A stretch of 64,000 nt of DNA from Pipra filicauda (Eukaryota > Chordata > Aves > Passeriformes > Pipridae): assembly GCF_003945595.2 (NCBI RefSeq), contig NW_024104310.1, positions 9,959,426-10,023,425 of the forward strand. The letters are read 5' to 3'. Shown here piece by piece: positions 52,901 through 59,252 of this stretch. The notes beneath the pieces were generated by a model. It searched no databases. It was not told the origin of the DNA and saw only the letters and a program-made list of their open reading frames with translations. The position numbers and the translations under genes are program-made. The stretch's first letter is position 1. Each line of letters starts with the position of its first letter.

Positions 52901-55900
52901 CTTCATGGGGTTTAAGAATGAAAATAAGATTTGATCTGTCAAATTGCAAGCAGCTCTGACAGTATCAATAGGCATTTTTATCAGTACATTTTAAAGCATT
53001 TGTTATAAATAAATTTGTCCTGCTAATGTTGGTGGCAAATAAACTTCATCTTCATCATAAAACTGTCATAATGATTGTGATAGAGTGGAGGGCTTCAGCT
53101 TGCTAAATTTAAGCAGTCCCTCATAAAATTCTGCTTATAGAATTTGTGATCTCATATTTGACACAATTCTACGTTTCTCAAAACACAACATAGATATGTA
53201 TAGTGAGAGACTGTTGAAAAACAGCCTCAGGGAATCAATTCTAAAATTCTTGGCCGTTGAATGGCATAGTTTTTTCTTTTTTTAGTCCAATTTCAGAAGG
53301 TCAGACTGTGCAAACTTTTACACAGTAGAAGTTTGAAAAACATTCACATGTAGATCAACTCCACCTGCCTCCATCTTTTGAGGTTTTTCTATTTACACAC
53401 AGTATTTGAAATTAACTTGTTTTGGCACTGCTAACAATCTCGCTGTATACGTTTTACACTTTCCCATGAACAGAACTCCTGCAACTTAAAAAAAAGGCAT
53501 TTTCATTCCTCCAGAATTAACTAAATAATGGTGAAGTTTCATTCAGGAAAACTCTTTCCTGGCTATATAGTAAATGATCCCTGTGGGTCCCTTCCAACTT
53601 GGCATATTCTATGAAGGCAGACCTTTTGTAAAACGTGGAAATTTAGAGCTTGAAGGTCAGAATGATTTATAATATAGAAAGTAAGGAGTAGACAATAAAA
53701 AAAAATTCTTCCTTTATTGGTTTGTAGACAAAGAATGGAAATTCACTTTTATGCAGAAGACTTCAGAGGAAATTTGAACTATAAAATCAGAGCTTGTATC
53801 CATCAGTCTCAGGTATCTGTGATGGACTATGGTATTCTACCTGGTTTCAGCACTTTGTGCATCAGATTATATGAGACAGGCCATGATGATGAATAGATGC
53901 ATCTCTGAAAAATTTAGTGCTGCCCTGTACATTACAAAATACTAAAGGAAAGAAATCAGATAAAAATATATTTTGACATGAAGAGGCTTAAAATTTTAAT
54001 ACCTCCTTCTGTTGCTGTATATTTAAATGTGGGGAGGGTAGTGCTATAAGCTCATGAAAAATTAACAATACAGAAATTATCTTTAGGAAAAGCAAAAGTT
54101 GATTTCAGATGAGCTAGAGCTGAGACATTTTAAGTAGAAAAGTTGCTAGCAATTTAGCTTCTGTGATTTAGGTGTCGTTTGGGGCAGGTGCTGCAGTACA
54201 GCTGCAGTGGACTTACCTGCTTGCCTGTAGCTTTGCTATGTTGGTGCCAGCTCACTGTGTAGCTCATGAGTGAACATCAGGAGTCAGCATATGTAGAGTC
54301 ATCGTTACAATTGTATGTCCTTTCCTCCAAAATGTTAATGTTCCGTGAGCATGTGACCTGTCAGTAATGCTCTGAGGTTTTGTAGCTTTAAGTCCAGATG
54401 TTAAAAGCTCTTTGCAGGTGTTTTGCTTGACTTGGTTTGTCATTGATGTGTCTGAAGAAGCCACTGGTTGTCTTGCATCAAAGATTAAAGGATGATGGTG
54501 GTGGTGAGTCTGATTTGCCACTACATGGTATTGCAGAGGTTGCTCATTTTGGCTCAGTGCTTGTCCTTGTACTGTCACATCTTTAACCAGTGAAAAAAGA
54601 ATTGCTGCTAAAATACATCTTCTGAGGCTGTGTCATTTTACTAATTAGGCACATGTCACCTGGCAGTCACATTTGATTTTTATTTTCTTAAGAAAACCAC
54701 CAAGTTTTGCCTTCTGTTGAGGCCAGGCTGCCTGCAACAGAAAATAATGTCTTGCTGATTTGGAGGGAGCTCTATTAGTCCTTGAGCACCGAGTGGCTCT
54801 CTTGAGAAGCAGTGCTGCAGTTTCATCTCTGTTTCCCATCTTTAAGTCATCTCAAAACCAGTAAATATTCAGAGCAGTAGTATAAAGAAAGGGGTTGATC
54901 CAGTTGCCTTTCCTTCCTTCTTGTTGCAGGAACAAACGGATCTTGTTCCATTCCTTTTCTTTATTGTTTTGTGTAAGTTTTTCTTATTTCTGAAATACAT
55001 TAATTCATTAAAAAGCTTGGAGATCTCTCTACCTTTTCAGGCTTTTGCAGGAGCATCGTGTCAGCAGTGAAGCCCAGAGGTGGCATTTGGGACTCCAGCA
55101 GGGAACAAACCCCATCAGATTTTTCATCAGTGCGAACCAGTTATGTGCTGATACCTTTGACTCTGTTACACAGTTCTGTGTTTTAGTTTTATTTGGTGAT
55201 AATTGAGCTTGGTAGTTAAATATTGGGTGGTTGTTGGCCGTCCTAGACTTTTATGTGAAATGATTGTTTGCTTTTGAAGTTTCAGTAATGAGCATGTTCA
55301 GTGTGTTTTGTACCTGAGGGCTTTGCTCTCAGATGCTCTTCCAATGTGCCGGGATCACTTTTTGGTTTGGAAAGAAATGGTTGCAAATATTTATGGTTTT
55401 CACAGCAGGCATTTAGCAGAGATTAGATTTTTATCTCCCAGCTATATTGTTTAAATTCCTCCTAGAATTTTTTATTCCTTTTAGTTTCATTATTTTGCAG
55501 CTGCTGTAGAGTTGAATAAAAGAAATTATCTGATCAGGGCATAGAGCTTATGGTGATGCTGATATTGAAACTAACACTAAAATGAGGAGGATTTAATGCT
55601 GGTTTCCTGGTAAGGTTTTGTGTATATGTTTGGATTTTTCAAGAGGGCTCTTGCTTTTATGTTTTTGAATAGTAATTGAAGAGAAACTCAGAAGGGAAAG
55701 CTTTATAATTTCTCACTAGTCGCTGCTCTCCAAGGTTTGTATACAAAATGTTCTGTGAAGACATGGAGCCAGAAAAACAGAGAAAAACACTCTGTATTTC
55801 ATTAGAGGTGGGAAAGACGTGCAGATTTCTATGGCTTTCTCACTTTGGACACTATGGACAAAAGCCAGGACAAGGTTCAAGATTTGCCCTATGACAGACT

Positions 55901-58900
55901 CTGCTTTTGAAGTGTAGATGGTGCAAGAGGCTGTGAGGCTCATTTGTCTGGGATTTATGTAGTTGAATTCTTGAGATGTTGTAACCTTCATGTACTTTTT
56001 AATACAGAGGCCTTGATTTAGGGGTGTGAATTGTGAAGTAGTGAACTTGAAAACGTGAGACTGTGCTATGTACCACCTGTCCCAGATTATTTCTTACGAA
56101 ATGATAGTGAAGGGACTTAGTAACTAGTCCCTTTTAGTGTTTCTTTTGCTTTTACTTAGAGCTGAGAGGTAAAGATTTGTATTGTCAATGAAGGTAATCT
56201 TGTTATTAGGCTATAAATCTGTTCCTTCTGCACCCCTGTATTTTGTCTCCTTATCCACAAGAAATGTGCCAGTATGAAATCCTCTGGTTTGTGACGTGTG
56301 TTACAGATGCAAAGTAGATTTGGCTTGTGAATAGTTAAGGAAGGGGGAAAAAACCCTGCGTAAGTAAAGATGCTTTCATAATATTTTACTTTTTTCACTA
56401 GATATGCCTTTTATTTGAGAACTTTTGCAGGGTTAGCAGGAGTTGGTTTGGGACTTAGGCAAAGCCTTCACCCTGCAGATAAAATGTTCACTAGTATTTG
56501 AGTTCTAAAGTTGGAGTCCAGTCAAGGTATAGATGCTGCTGTTGAAACCATGCAATAGTATGATGCACTTTATAGATGCAAAAGTACCTGATGTTTTGTC
56601 AGGCTCTGCTGTCTCTTGCTCCATGAAGTGTTTTTCAGTGATTGATCTGATCTGGACAGCCAGACACAAATTCAAGAATCACCTGTTTGTAAAAGAAACT
56701 GAACTGTTTGGGTAGAGGCAGTGGAAGGGAATAATTTCAGTGCTTTCAGCTTTTGCTGTTGCTGTGCTTGATTGCACTGAGAGATGTAACAAAGAGCTAC
56801 ATTGGATGAGAGAAGCACTGAGATGGTGTTTCATGGTGCTTGTGATTATAAATATAATAAGAACTTTATGAGACAAATTAAAAAAAAACCAAAACAACCC
56901 TTGAGGAACTGTTCCTAGTGCAGTGTTTGAGGAAGGAGACTGCTTACAAAGCTGCTGGTATAGAAGTTGGCAGAATGAGTATGCACTTCAAAATAAATAC
57001 CAGTTTTTAACTGAAGAGAGGTTGGAGTTTTAAAGACGAGCAGAGTATTTGCCTGATTCTTCCAGCCTTCACAGTTCTTTGCTCCTTCTTCTGCAATGTG
57101 TATGTCTCTTTAAAAAAAAAAAAAGTAATAAATAACACATGTAACCCTGGGAGGAAGAATGATTTAGAAAGAAAAATGAAAACATCTTGCCATTTTGAAT
57201 ATGAAAATACATTATTGAACATTGTAATTATAATAAAGTCCAAACAAAGTAAACTGTTCTTCAGATACCATGGATTTATTTTAGGGTGAAGTGCAATTTC
57301 CAGGCTGAGCCCTTGCACGTGCCTGCCGTGGCCACCGGTTTGCTTTAGCAGGCAAAGCCCTGGATACTCTCTGAGTGAGCTGGAGGTGGCAGGAGGCTGC
57401 TCAGGGTGAGGGTGTGCAGTGCCTGGACACTGAGCCGCTGTTGTGTTGTTGATTTCAGCAGGGGGGAGAGGATGCTGGCTTTTTTCACCCAGAGGGCCAG
57501 ACCCAGCGGCCTCAACAACCCCCGGAGCCAAAACAGCAGCCAGTGCGGAAGGTCACTTTGACAAAGGGAATGCAGCAGCACCAACAGCAGCAGCAGGCAC
57601 AGATCCATTCACCAGCTCCTCAAGGAGTCAAAAACATCCAGGGAATCCATCAACCTAAAAAGGTGATTTTTAGATGCCTATTGCTGTGGAAGTTTCACTG
57701 TGTAGCTGTGTTGCTCTATTAATAACTAGCATTCTGTTTGTCAATTGGTAGTGCAGGGCTGCATGACCCAGGAGATGCATAATTGCATATAAAGCTTTTA
57801 ATCTGGAGAGACTTGTTTGTACCCAGCACAGACTGGCGATGCCTGCAGGTTTCTTCATCTGCTGACGTTCTGGCCAGCACAGCACTCCCTGGGGAAATAC
57901 ATGTGTCCCAAGATAGCTACAGTAGGAGGTGGTATGCAACATACTTTCTGGCTTTAAAACCAAGAGGTTTTTTGAAGTTGTGTTTAAGCTTTTATTCTGG
58001 CTGTTTCTTGCACATGTAGGGAGCACACAGCAACTATTTCAGGATGCTCTTTGCTGAATCCCCGAAGCTGGTGTCACTCAAAATAGTTGGTGATCTCGTA
58101 ACTTGATGTTTTGCACTGATTGTGCACTGGGAGGAGGCAGGGAAGGGTCAGGGCGGCAGCGCCGTGTGCCTTCTCTGCATTTGCAAGCTGGCACATGCCT
58201 TGAACATAGCTGGTATTTTGGCCTTTAGTTCTTGGTTTTGAACCGTTGGCCATAATCTTCCTGCTTCATGTAAGGATAAAGTTTCCTTGCTGATGCAGAA
58301 GAATGTGAAAAGTTGTTACCCTTCATAGGCTTTCCAAGTGGGAAACTGTGTTGTGTTGACTCAAGGTTAAATGTTAACTCTGTGTAATGTTTGTTACTCT
58401 TGTTTCGTTGTTATTTTTCCTCTCTACAACTGTTCAATATTTAATTTGCAAGAATTAAATCCGTACATTTCCTGCTCCAGAGTATGCTGTGGTGCCAGAT
58501 CCTACAGGATTTGGGGGAGGGGAGCTCTGAAAAAAGTTGTTTTATTTAGCCATTTCTCCATTCTTAGAACAGACCAAGAGTTAGTAGCAGTACAGACTGG
58601 AGGTGCTTGAAGCAGTTTGCTGATCTTGTGAGTACATTAAATTTACCTGTGGGTTGAGAAGAGAAAAAGGAGAGGGATCAACTTGTTTTTGTTGTCCAGA
58701 CTCAAAATATGTGAGCTGAACACATGCTGCTAGATATGATTGAAAACTAGGTTATATGCTTTTTTCCGAGATCTTCCACTGCTTAGTTGATCAGTCTGAG
58801 CTAGATCTGAGGCTTTTAGCCTGAATGCAATATATATAACTCAATATATTTGCTGCCCTTCTAAAAGAGGTTTGTATAAGCAGTGGATGAATATGTTAAT

Positions 58901-59252
58901 AAGTGGCCTTTCAAATCCGCGAACAGCAACAAACTGCTTAAAATCAGTGTGTACTTTAATCAAGTCTTTAAGTAAATCGCCAACTTTTGTATCATCTGTC
59001 AAATGCAGTAAGCAGAATCACTAGGTAAGTAAATCAAAATACTGTTACTTTTGTTGTTGGCAGGTCATTATGCACGGCAGAGGCAGAGGAGTAGCAGGCC
59101 AGATGGGCCGAGGACGCTTGATGCCAAATAAACAGAACCTGCGAGTGGTGGAGTGCAAACCTCAGCCCTGTATTGTGTCAGTTGAAGGGCTTTCTTCATC
59201 AACTACTGATGTCCAACTGAAAAACCTGCTGATGTCAGTGGGACCCATTCAG
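1958..59252 (+). CDS. RBM33: RBM33, partial multi-exon gene (11 internal coding exons)
   Basis: Eleven exons join without a frame break into about 934 codons and follow human RBM33 in order from the acidic ESDEEE segment to the start of the RRM. The family is known as a nuclear RNA-binding protein, reported to promote nuclear export of GC-rich transcripts and to act with the m6A demethylase ALKBH5; that comes from the literature, not from this sequence. Human RBM33 is about 1170 residues, so roughly 200 N-terminal residues, part of the RRM and the stop codon are outside the window. Exon junction phases are 1,0,1,0,1,0,0,0,0,0 from the first donor onward, so the last five visible exons are all phase 0 at both ends. 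The span given is first to last visible coding base; introns are listed separately. Confidence 0.95.
2130..8920 (+). other. RBM33: RBM33 intron, 6.8 kb
   Basis: AT-rich intron with GTGAGG donor and a TTAACAG acceptor preceded by a pyrimidine tract (CCCCTTTGTCTCTTAACAG). A modestly GC-richer patch lies near 5540-5700. Short open frames on both strands lack splice context or similarity I recognise and look like chance ORFs. AT-rich simple sequence occurs around 5428-5458. No transposable element was recognised. Confidence 0.8.
8921..9129 (+). CDS. RBM33: RBM33 exon: charged helix and RRGGRRGG basic segment
   Basis: Begins AG CTT TCT GCA, completing the Glu codon split by the previous intron, and encodes [19 protein letters not shown], then [13 protein letters not shown] and [19 protein letters not shown]. 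The first third is a charged amphipathic-looking helix. The second is an arginine/glycine cluster typical of RNA-contacting or export-factor-contacting regions. Human RBM33 has the same order, with PLMCRG where this copy has SIMCHG. The donor ATG|GTACCT is a weaker match to consensus than the others in this gene, which might allow occasional read-through; the read-through frame stops within 20 bases at TAG. Phase at the 3' end is 0. Confidence 0.95.
9130..10838 (+). other. RBM33: RBM33 intron, 1.7 kb
   Basis: AT-rich intron between the RRGG exon and the poly-Gln exon. Acceptor is CTGACTTTAG at 10838 behind a T-rich tract. Overlapping open frames on both strands at 10165-10564 have no splice context and no resemblance to RBM33. 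No mobile element recognised. Confidence 0.8.
10839..11142 (+). CDS. RBM33: RBM33 exon: poly-Gln tract, PPP and [12 protein letters not shown] segment
   Basis: Reads ACT CAT TCA CAG AGG TTA ATT CCA (THSQRLIP), matching human PHSPRLIP, then SLF followed by 23 consecutive Gln, then [18 protein letters not shown], and the strongly conserved [19 protein letters not shown] and [15 protein letters not shown]. The last residues are nearly identical to human, so this part is probably under strong constraint, while the Gln tract replaces a proline-rich stretch in human. The exon is 304 bp and ends one base into the next codon at CAA-G|GTGAGC. An alternative frame gives Thr/Ala repeats, which is a shadow of the CAG/CAA repeat. 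Confidence 0.95.
10893..10961 (+). repeat. RBM33: CAG/CAA trinucleotide repeat encoding 23 Gln
   Basis: Twenty-three consecutive Gln codons, mixing CAG and CAA, followed by TTA CAA. The interruptions by CAA make length slippage less likely than in a pure CAG tract. The tract is coding and in the RBM33 frame. Confidence 0.95.
11143..15988 (+). other. RBM33: RBM33 intron, 4.8 kb
   Basis: AT-rich intron with GTGAGC donor and TTGTTTCAG acceptor. It contains a TATACATATT-type imperfect repeat near 11850-11890, a 12-bp tandem duplication at 14070-14093, and an AT dinucleotide-rich patch near 14376-14408. Short ORFs are not supported as genes. No transposable element recognised. Confidence 0.8.
14070..14093. 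repeat. 12-bp tandem duplication (AAATCACATTAT x2)
   Basis: Two identical adjacent copies of AAATCACATTAT in intronic sequence. Short and probably a slippage or small duplication event. Confidence 0.85.
15989..16047 (+). CDS. RBM33: RBM33 small exon (59 bp): [20 protein letters not shown]
   Basis: Starts TG CCC TTG, completing the Val codon split by the preceding intron, and encodes [20 protein letters not shown], matching human [20 protein letters not shown] at all but one residue. Flanked by introns of 4.8 and 16 kb. Acceptor is TTGTTTCAG and donor CCT|GTGAGT. The exon enters in phase 1 and leaves in phase 0, so skipping it would break the frame. The identity across such a short proline-rich peptide points to a conserved linear binding motif. 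Confidence 0.95.
22080..22340. promoter_or_regulatory. candidate conserved non-coding element with GATTAATC palindrome
   Basis: AT-rich, non-repetitive stretch with many ATTA/TAAT cores, including the perfect palindrome TGATTAATCA at 22089-22098. The same compositional style is typical of developmental enhancers near homeobox and signalling genes. Conservation cannot be measured here, so this is a low-confidence candidate only. Confidence 0.25.
22455..22634 (-). mobile_element. CR1 LINE 3'-end fragment
   Basis: On the + strand the piece begins CAGAATCACAGAGTGG and continues with the typical antisense CR1 3' UTR wording (GACCTCTGAAAGTCACCTGATCCAGCC style, GGATGGAGACTCCACAAGC). The CACAGAAT-like 8-mer is the reverse complement of the CR1 tail repeat. 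It is 5'-truncated and loses similarity near 22634 where CR1 would continue toward the RT end. Non-autonomous relic. Confidence 0.85.
27183..27196 (+). promoter_or_regulatory. CTCF-like binding motif
   Basis: ATACCAGAGGGCGC matches 12 of 14 positions of the CTCF core CCASYAGRKGGCRS, including the central AGAGGGCGC. It is unusual in this AT-rich intron. A single motif match is weak evidence for occupancy. Confidence 0.35.
27711..27759. repeat. tandem duplication, 24-bp unit with 1-bp spacer
   Basis: The 24-bp unit starting TTTAGGGCAGAATTTTATTT is present twice (27711-27734 and 27736-27759) with no mismatch, followed by a partial third start CTTTAGG. Perfect identity implies a recent duplication. 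Confidence 0.9.
32078..32237 (+). CDS. RBM33: RBM33 exon: [13 protein letters not shown], poly-Pro and QDRDPFF
   Basis: Begins GGC CCT CCA GAC TTC and encodes [19 protein letters not shown], then [13 protein letters not shown], a poly-proline stretch (P7-L-P5) and QDRDPFFIA. It follows human [22 protein letters not shown] and QDRDPFF. The human protein has a slightly different junction after DPFF (GVSGE), so a few residues at this splice differ. The donor GCA-G|GTAAGC leaves one base for the next Asp codon. The poly-Pro block could bind SH3, WW or profilin-type partners; that is inference. Confidence 0.95.
32238..33145 (+). other. RBM33: RBM33 intron, 0.9 kb
   Basis: AT-rich intron with an imperfect ~22-bp repeat (TGTATAYGTTTACAG-like units) at about 32715-32773. 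Acceptor is TGATTCCCGCAG. The frame of the following exon is open back to 33100, which is by chance as no acceptor is seen there. Confidence 0.8.
32715..32773. repeat. imperfect ~22-bp tandem repeat, ATGTATA(T/C)GTTTACAG units
   Basis: Two and a half related units: AATGTATATGTTTACAG at 32715, AATGTATACGTTTACAG at 32738, and a shortened ATATGTATACAGACAT at the end. AT-rich intronic minisatellite-like sequence. Confidence 0.75.
33146..33477 (+). CDS. RBM33: RBM33 exon: proline/glutamine-rich, GC-rich ([22 protein letters not shown])
   Basis: Starts AT CCA AGG TTC, completing an Asp codon, and encodes [20 protein letters not shown], then [52 protein letters not shown] and [19 protein letters not shown]. 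Each block matches human RBM33. Codons end almost always in G or C, unlike neighbouring exons, and the exon sits in a GC/CpG-rich island. The exon is 332 bp and ends in phase 0 at ATG CAG|GTACGG. The donor is imperfect at +4 and +6, and the reading frame stays open for another 85 codons into the intron. Confidence 0.95.
33478..34067 (+). other. RBM33: RBM33 intron, 0.6 kb, GC-rich at its 5' end
   Basis: The first ~260 bp are GC/CpG-rich and keep the upstream reading frame open to a stop at 33733-33735; the remainder is AT-rich. Acceptor is CTTCATATGAAG, a weak pyrimidine tract for an acceptor (TTTTTCTTCATATGAAG). Short intron with weak ends, so retention or exon extension is plausible. Confidence 0.8.
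33602..33631. repeat. 15-bp tandem duplication ATCCCGAGATCCCG(T/G)
   Basis: Two adjacent 15-bp copies differing only at the last base, each itself containing two ATCCCG hexamers separated by AG. Confidence 0.9.
34068..34316 (+). CDS. RBM33: RBM33 exon: His/Gln-rich tract, MNQPQFRPH
   Basis: Reads GGT CCC ATG CAT CCT CCA TTA (GPMHPPL), matching human GPLHPPL, then QPQPQPQ, alternating His and Gln blocks (HHH-Q5-HHH-Q6-HHHH), then [19 protein letters not shown] and [15 protein letters not shown]. Human has a similar but proline-richer Gln/His region. The exon is 249 bp and phase 0 at both ends, so it could be skipped without a frame shift. The His/Gln tract is a candidate for condensate localisation or metal-sensitive behaviour, which is inference. 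Donor is CAT|GTAAGT. Confidence 0.95.
34113..34181 (+). repeat. RBM33: coding CAG/CAC/CAT repeat: alternating Gln and His blocks
   Basis: In frame: [23 protein letters not shown]. Codons are mixed CAG, CAA, CAC and CAT, so this is a repeat with interruptions rather than a pure microsatellite. Confidence 0.9.
34317..35120 (+). other. RBM33: RBM33 intron, 0.8 kb
   Basis: AT-rich intron with GTAAGT donor and a strong acceptor CTTCCTGCTTTTCAG. Short ORFs not supported; no repeats of note. Confidence 0.85.
35121..35405 (+). CDS. RBM33: RBM33 exon: [16 protein letters not shown]
   Basis: Starts AGT ACA CCA TCA CAG AAC ATT GTG (STPSQNIV), encodes [49 protein letters not shown] and ends with KSEGKSEPE. 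Human RBM33 has [17 protein letters not shown] and AQVKPIVSTS in the same place, so the first half is strongly conserved and the Ser/Lys-rich tail is more variable. The exon is 285 bp, phase 0 at both ends. The donor is GAG|GTAAGG and the next known exon begins Tyr-Pro-Asp-Glu. The conserved core suggests a linear binding motif; no named domain is recognised. Confidence 0.95.
35911..36090 (+). CDS. candidate unannotated RBM33 cassette exon (or 35911-36000; open to stop at 36138)
   Basis: A strong acceptor CATGCTGTTTTCCTTTAG ends at 35910. From 35911 the frame that continues RBM33 (phase 0) is open for 75 codons and starts [20 protein letters not shown], with [18 protein letters not shown] further on, to a TAG at 36136-36138. 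Possible phase-0 donors are CGT|GTAGGA after 36000 and CCA|GTAAAA after 36090; both are weak. If no donor is used it would be a terminal or premature-stop exon. I know of no matching segment in human RBM33. It could equally be a chance open stretch behind a decoy acceptor. Confidence 0.35.
38184..38640 (-). mobile_element. CR1 LINE 3' fragment (end of RT ORF plus 3' end)
   Basis: On the + strand it starts with two CACAGAAT 8-mers (reverse of the CR1 tail ATTCTGTG), then AGTTGGAAGGGACCCACAAG. The - strand reads CR1 ORF2 C-terminal motifs [19 protein letters not shown] and [12 protein letters not shown]. It is 5'-truncated near 38640 and lies antisense to RBM33. The - strand frame still covers about 100 codons to 38507, but upstream RT is absent, so the copy is dead. 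Confidence 0.92.
38979..38995. repeat. poly(T) run, 17 bases
   Basis: Uninterrupted T run in the intron, within a broader T-rich stretch. Confidence 0.85.
41411..41434. repeat. 12-bp tandem duplication TAGACTTCTAAT x2
   Basis: Two identical adjacent 12-bp copies in intronic sequence; short and likely slippage derived. Confidence 0.85.
42155..42195. other. inverted repeat TGGAATATTA ... TAATATTCCA
   Basis: Perfect 10-bp arms (42155-42164 and 42186-42195) separated by 21 bases. It could be a hairpin in the pre-mRNA or a pair of protein-binding half-sites. It sits in unique AT-rich sequence that also contains CCAATTATTGTGTGACA and TAATCAGG. No miRNA or snoRNA framework is recognised around it. 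Confidence 0.8.
42848..43486 (+). CDS. RBM33: RBM33 large exon: charged helix, Gln run, [22 protein letters not shown]
   Basis: Longest exon in the window (639 bp, phase 0 at both ends). It encodes [36 protein letters not shown] and [14 protein letters not shown], a highly charged stretch with coiled-coil character and nearly identical to human, then a Gln6 run. The middle has [54 protein letters not shown] and ends [16 protein letters not shown]. Donor is GGG|GTAAGT. Reading into the intron would stay open to 43729. The helical part likely mediates protein contacts; the rest appears disordered. Confidence 0.96.
45284..45300. promoter_or_regulatory. palindromic homeodomain-like site TGATTAA-TTT-TTAATCA
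   Basis: Perfect 7-bp inverted arms with a 3-base spacer. The core resembles paired homeodomain half-sites. Chance occurrence in AT-rich DNA is possible, so regulatory function is unproven. Confidence 0.35.
46904..47524 (-). mobile_element. CR1 LINE 3' fragment with 167-codon open RT tail
   Basis: On the + strand it begins GAATCACAGAAACTATTAGG and runs through typical antisense CR1 wording. The - strand frame 47522-47019 is open for 167 codons and has CR1 motifs [54 protein letters not shown] and [15 protein letters not shown]. The copy lacks the upstream endonuclease and RT core, so it cannot move, but the intact frame suggests it is younger than the other copies here. It lies antisense to RBM33 transcription. 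Confidence 0.93.
49111..49512 (+). mobile_element. CR1 LINE fragment, sense orientation, decayed
   Basis: Starts near TTGGAGCAAGTCCAGAGGAG and includes CR1 wording such as GGGCTGGAGCACCTACCCTG, GTTGGACAGGGCTTGGAGCA and TGCCCATGGCAGGGGGG. The encoded RT tail has several in-frame stops. The 3' UTR end and 8-mer tail are missing, so it is truncated at both ends. The antisense ORF at 48861-49427 is a shadow of it. Confidence 0.88.
51503..51528. repeat. poly(A) run, 26 bases
   Basis: Uninterrupted run of 26 A. The 5' flank has no AATAAA or recognisable retrocopy, so it is listed as a simple repeat. Confidence 0.9.
52140..53130. promoter_or_regulatory. candidate conserved non-coding block (enhancer-like)
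   Basis: About 1 kb of non-repetitive, ORF-free, AT-rich sequence with many ATTA/TAAT cores, the palindrome GATTAATC at 52854-52861, TGCAATTAATC near 52609, and several CTGTCA/TGACAG Meis-like hexamers. This resembles developmental enhancers by composition only. Conservation was not measured. Confidence 0.3.
53574..53614 (+). mobile_element. CR1 LINE 3'-terminal scrap, 41 bp
   Basis: ATGATCCCTGTGGGTCCCTT and the following 20 bases match, with two mismatches in 40, the reverse complement of the 3' end of the CR1 copy at 38184-38640. Similarity stops abruptly upstream of 53574, as expected for a severely 5'-truncated insertion. Confidence 0.8.
57459..57662 (+). CDS. RBM33: RBM33 exon: GFFHPEGQ, Gln-rich linker (tandem acceptor)
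   Basis: Encodes (Q)[18 protein letters not shown], then [36 protein letters not shown] and [13 protein letters not shown]. Human RBM33 has [19 protein letters not shown] and VRKVTLTRG, which fits best if the exon begins at 57462 (GGG GGA GAG); starting at 57459 adds one Gln. Both choices keep the frame. Phase is 0 at both ends. The donor AAG|GTGATT is a weak match beyond GTGA. A - strand ORF over this exon is an antisense shadow. Confidence 0.94.
57663..59063 (+). other. RBM33: RBM33 intron, 1.4 kb
   Basis: AT-rich intron, GTGATT donor and CTTTTGTTGTTGGCAG acceptor. ORFs on both strands near 57670-58026 have no supported splice sites. No mobile element recognised. Confidence 0.85.
59064..59252 (+). 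CDS. RBM33: RBM33 exon: RG-rich segment and first half of the RRM
   Basis: Reads GTC ATT ATG CAC GGC AGA and encodes [39 protein letters not shown] and [27 protein letters not shown] (59172-59192) is the RNP2-type beta-1 strand and [17 protein letters not shown] the first helix of an RRM. The exon ends phase 0 at CAG|GTAGGT, so the domain is cut after helix 1 and strands 2-4 with RNP1 must come from a later exon. I could not find a matching continuation in the remaining 4.7 kb. The GRGRG segment adds a basic RNA-contacting region before the domain. Confidence 0.96.

Larger units (their letters stand above)
43487..57458 (+). other. RBM33: RBM33 intron, 14.0 kb
   Basis: AT-rich intron carrying the CR1 copies at 46904-47524 (-), 49111-49512 (+) and 53574-53614 (+), a 26-base A run at 51503-51528, a palindromic site at 45284-45300 and a long non-repetitive AT-rich block at about 52140-53130 that looks like a candidate conserved element. 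Acceptor region is TGTTGTTGATTTCAGCAG, a tandem NAGNAG. Confidence 0.8.

Noticed and set aside
57007..57531. 174-codon ORF on the - strand
   Set aside because: Overlaps intron and the antisense of the exon at 57459; no recognised motif and no promoter or poly(A) context.
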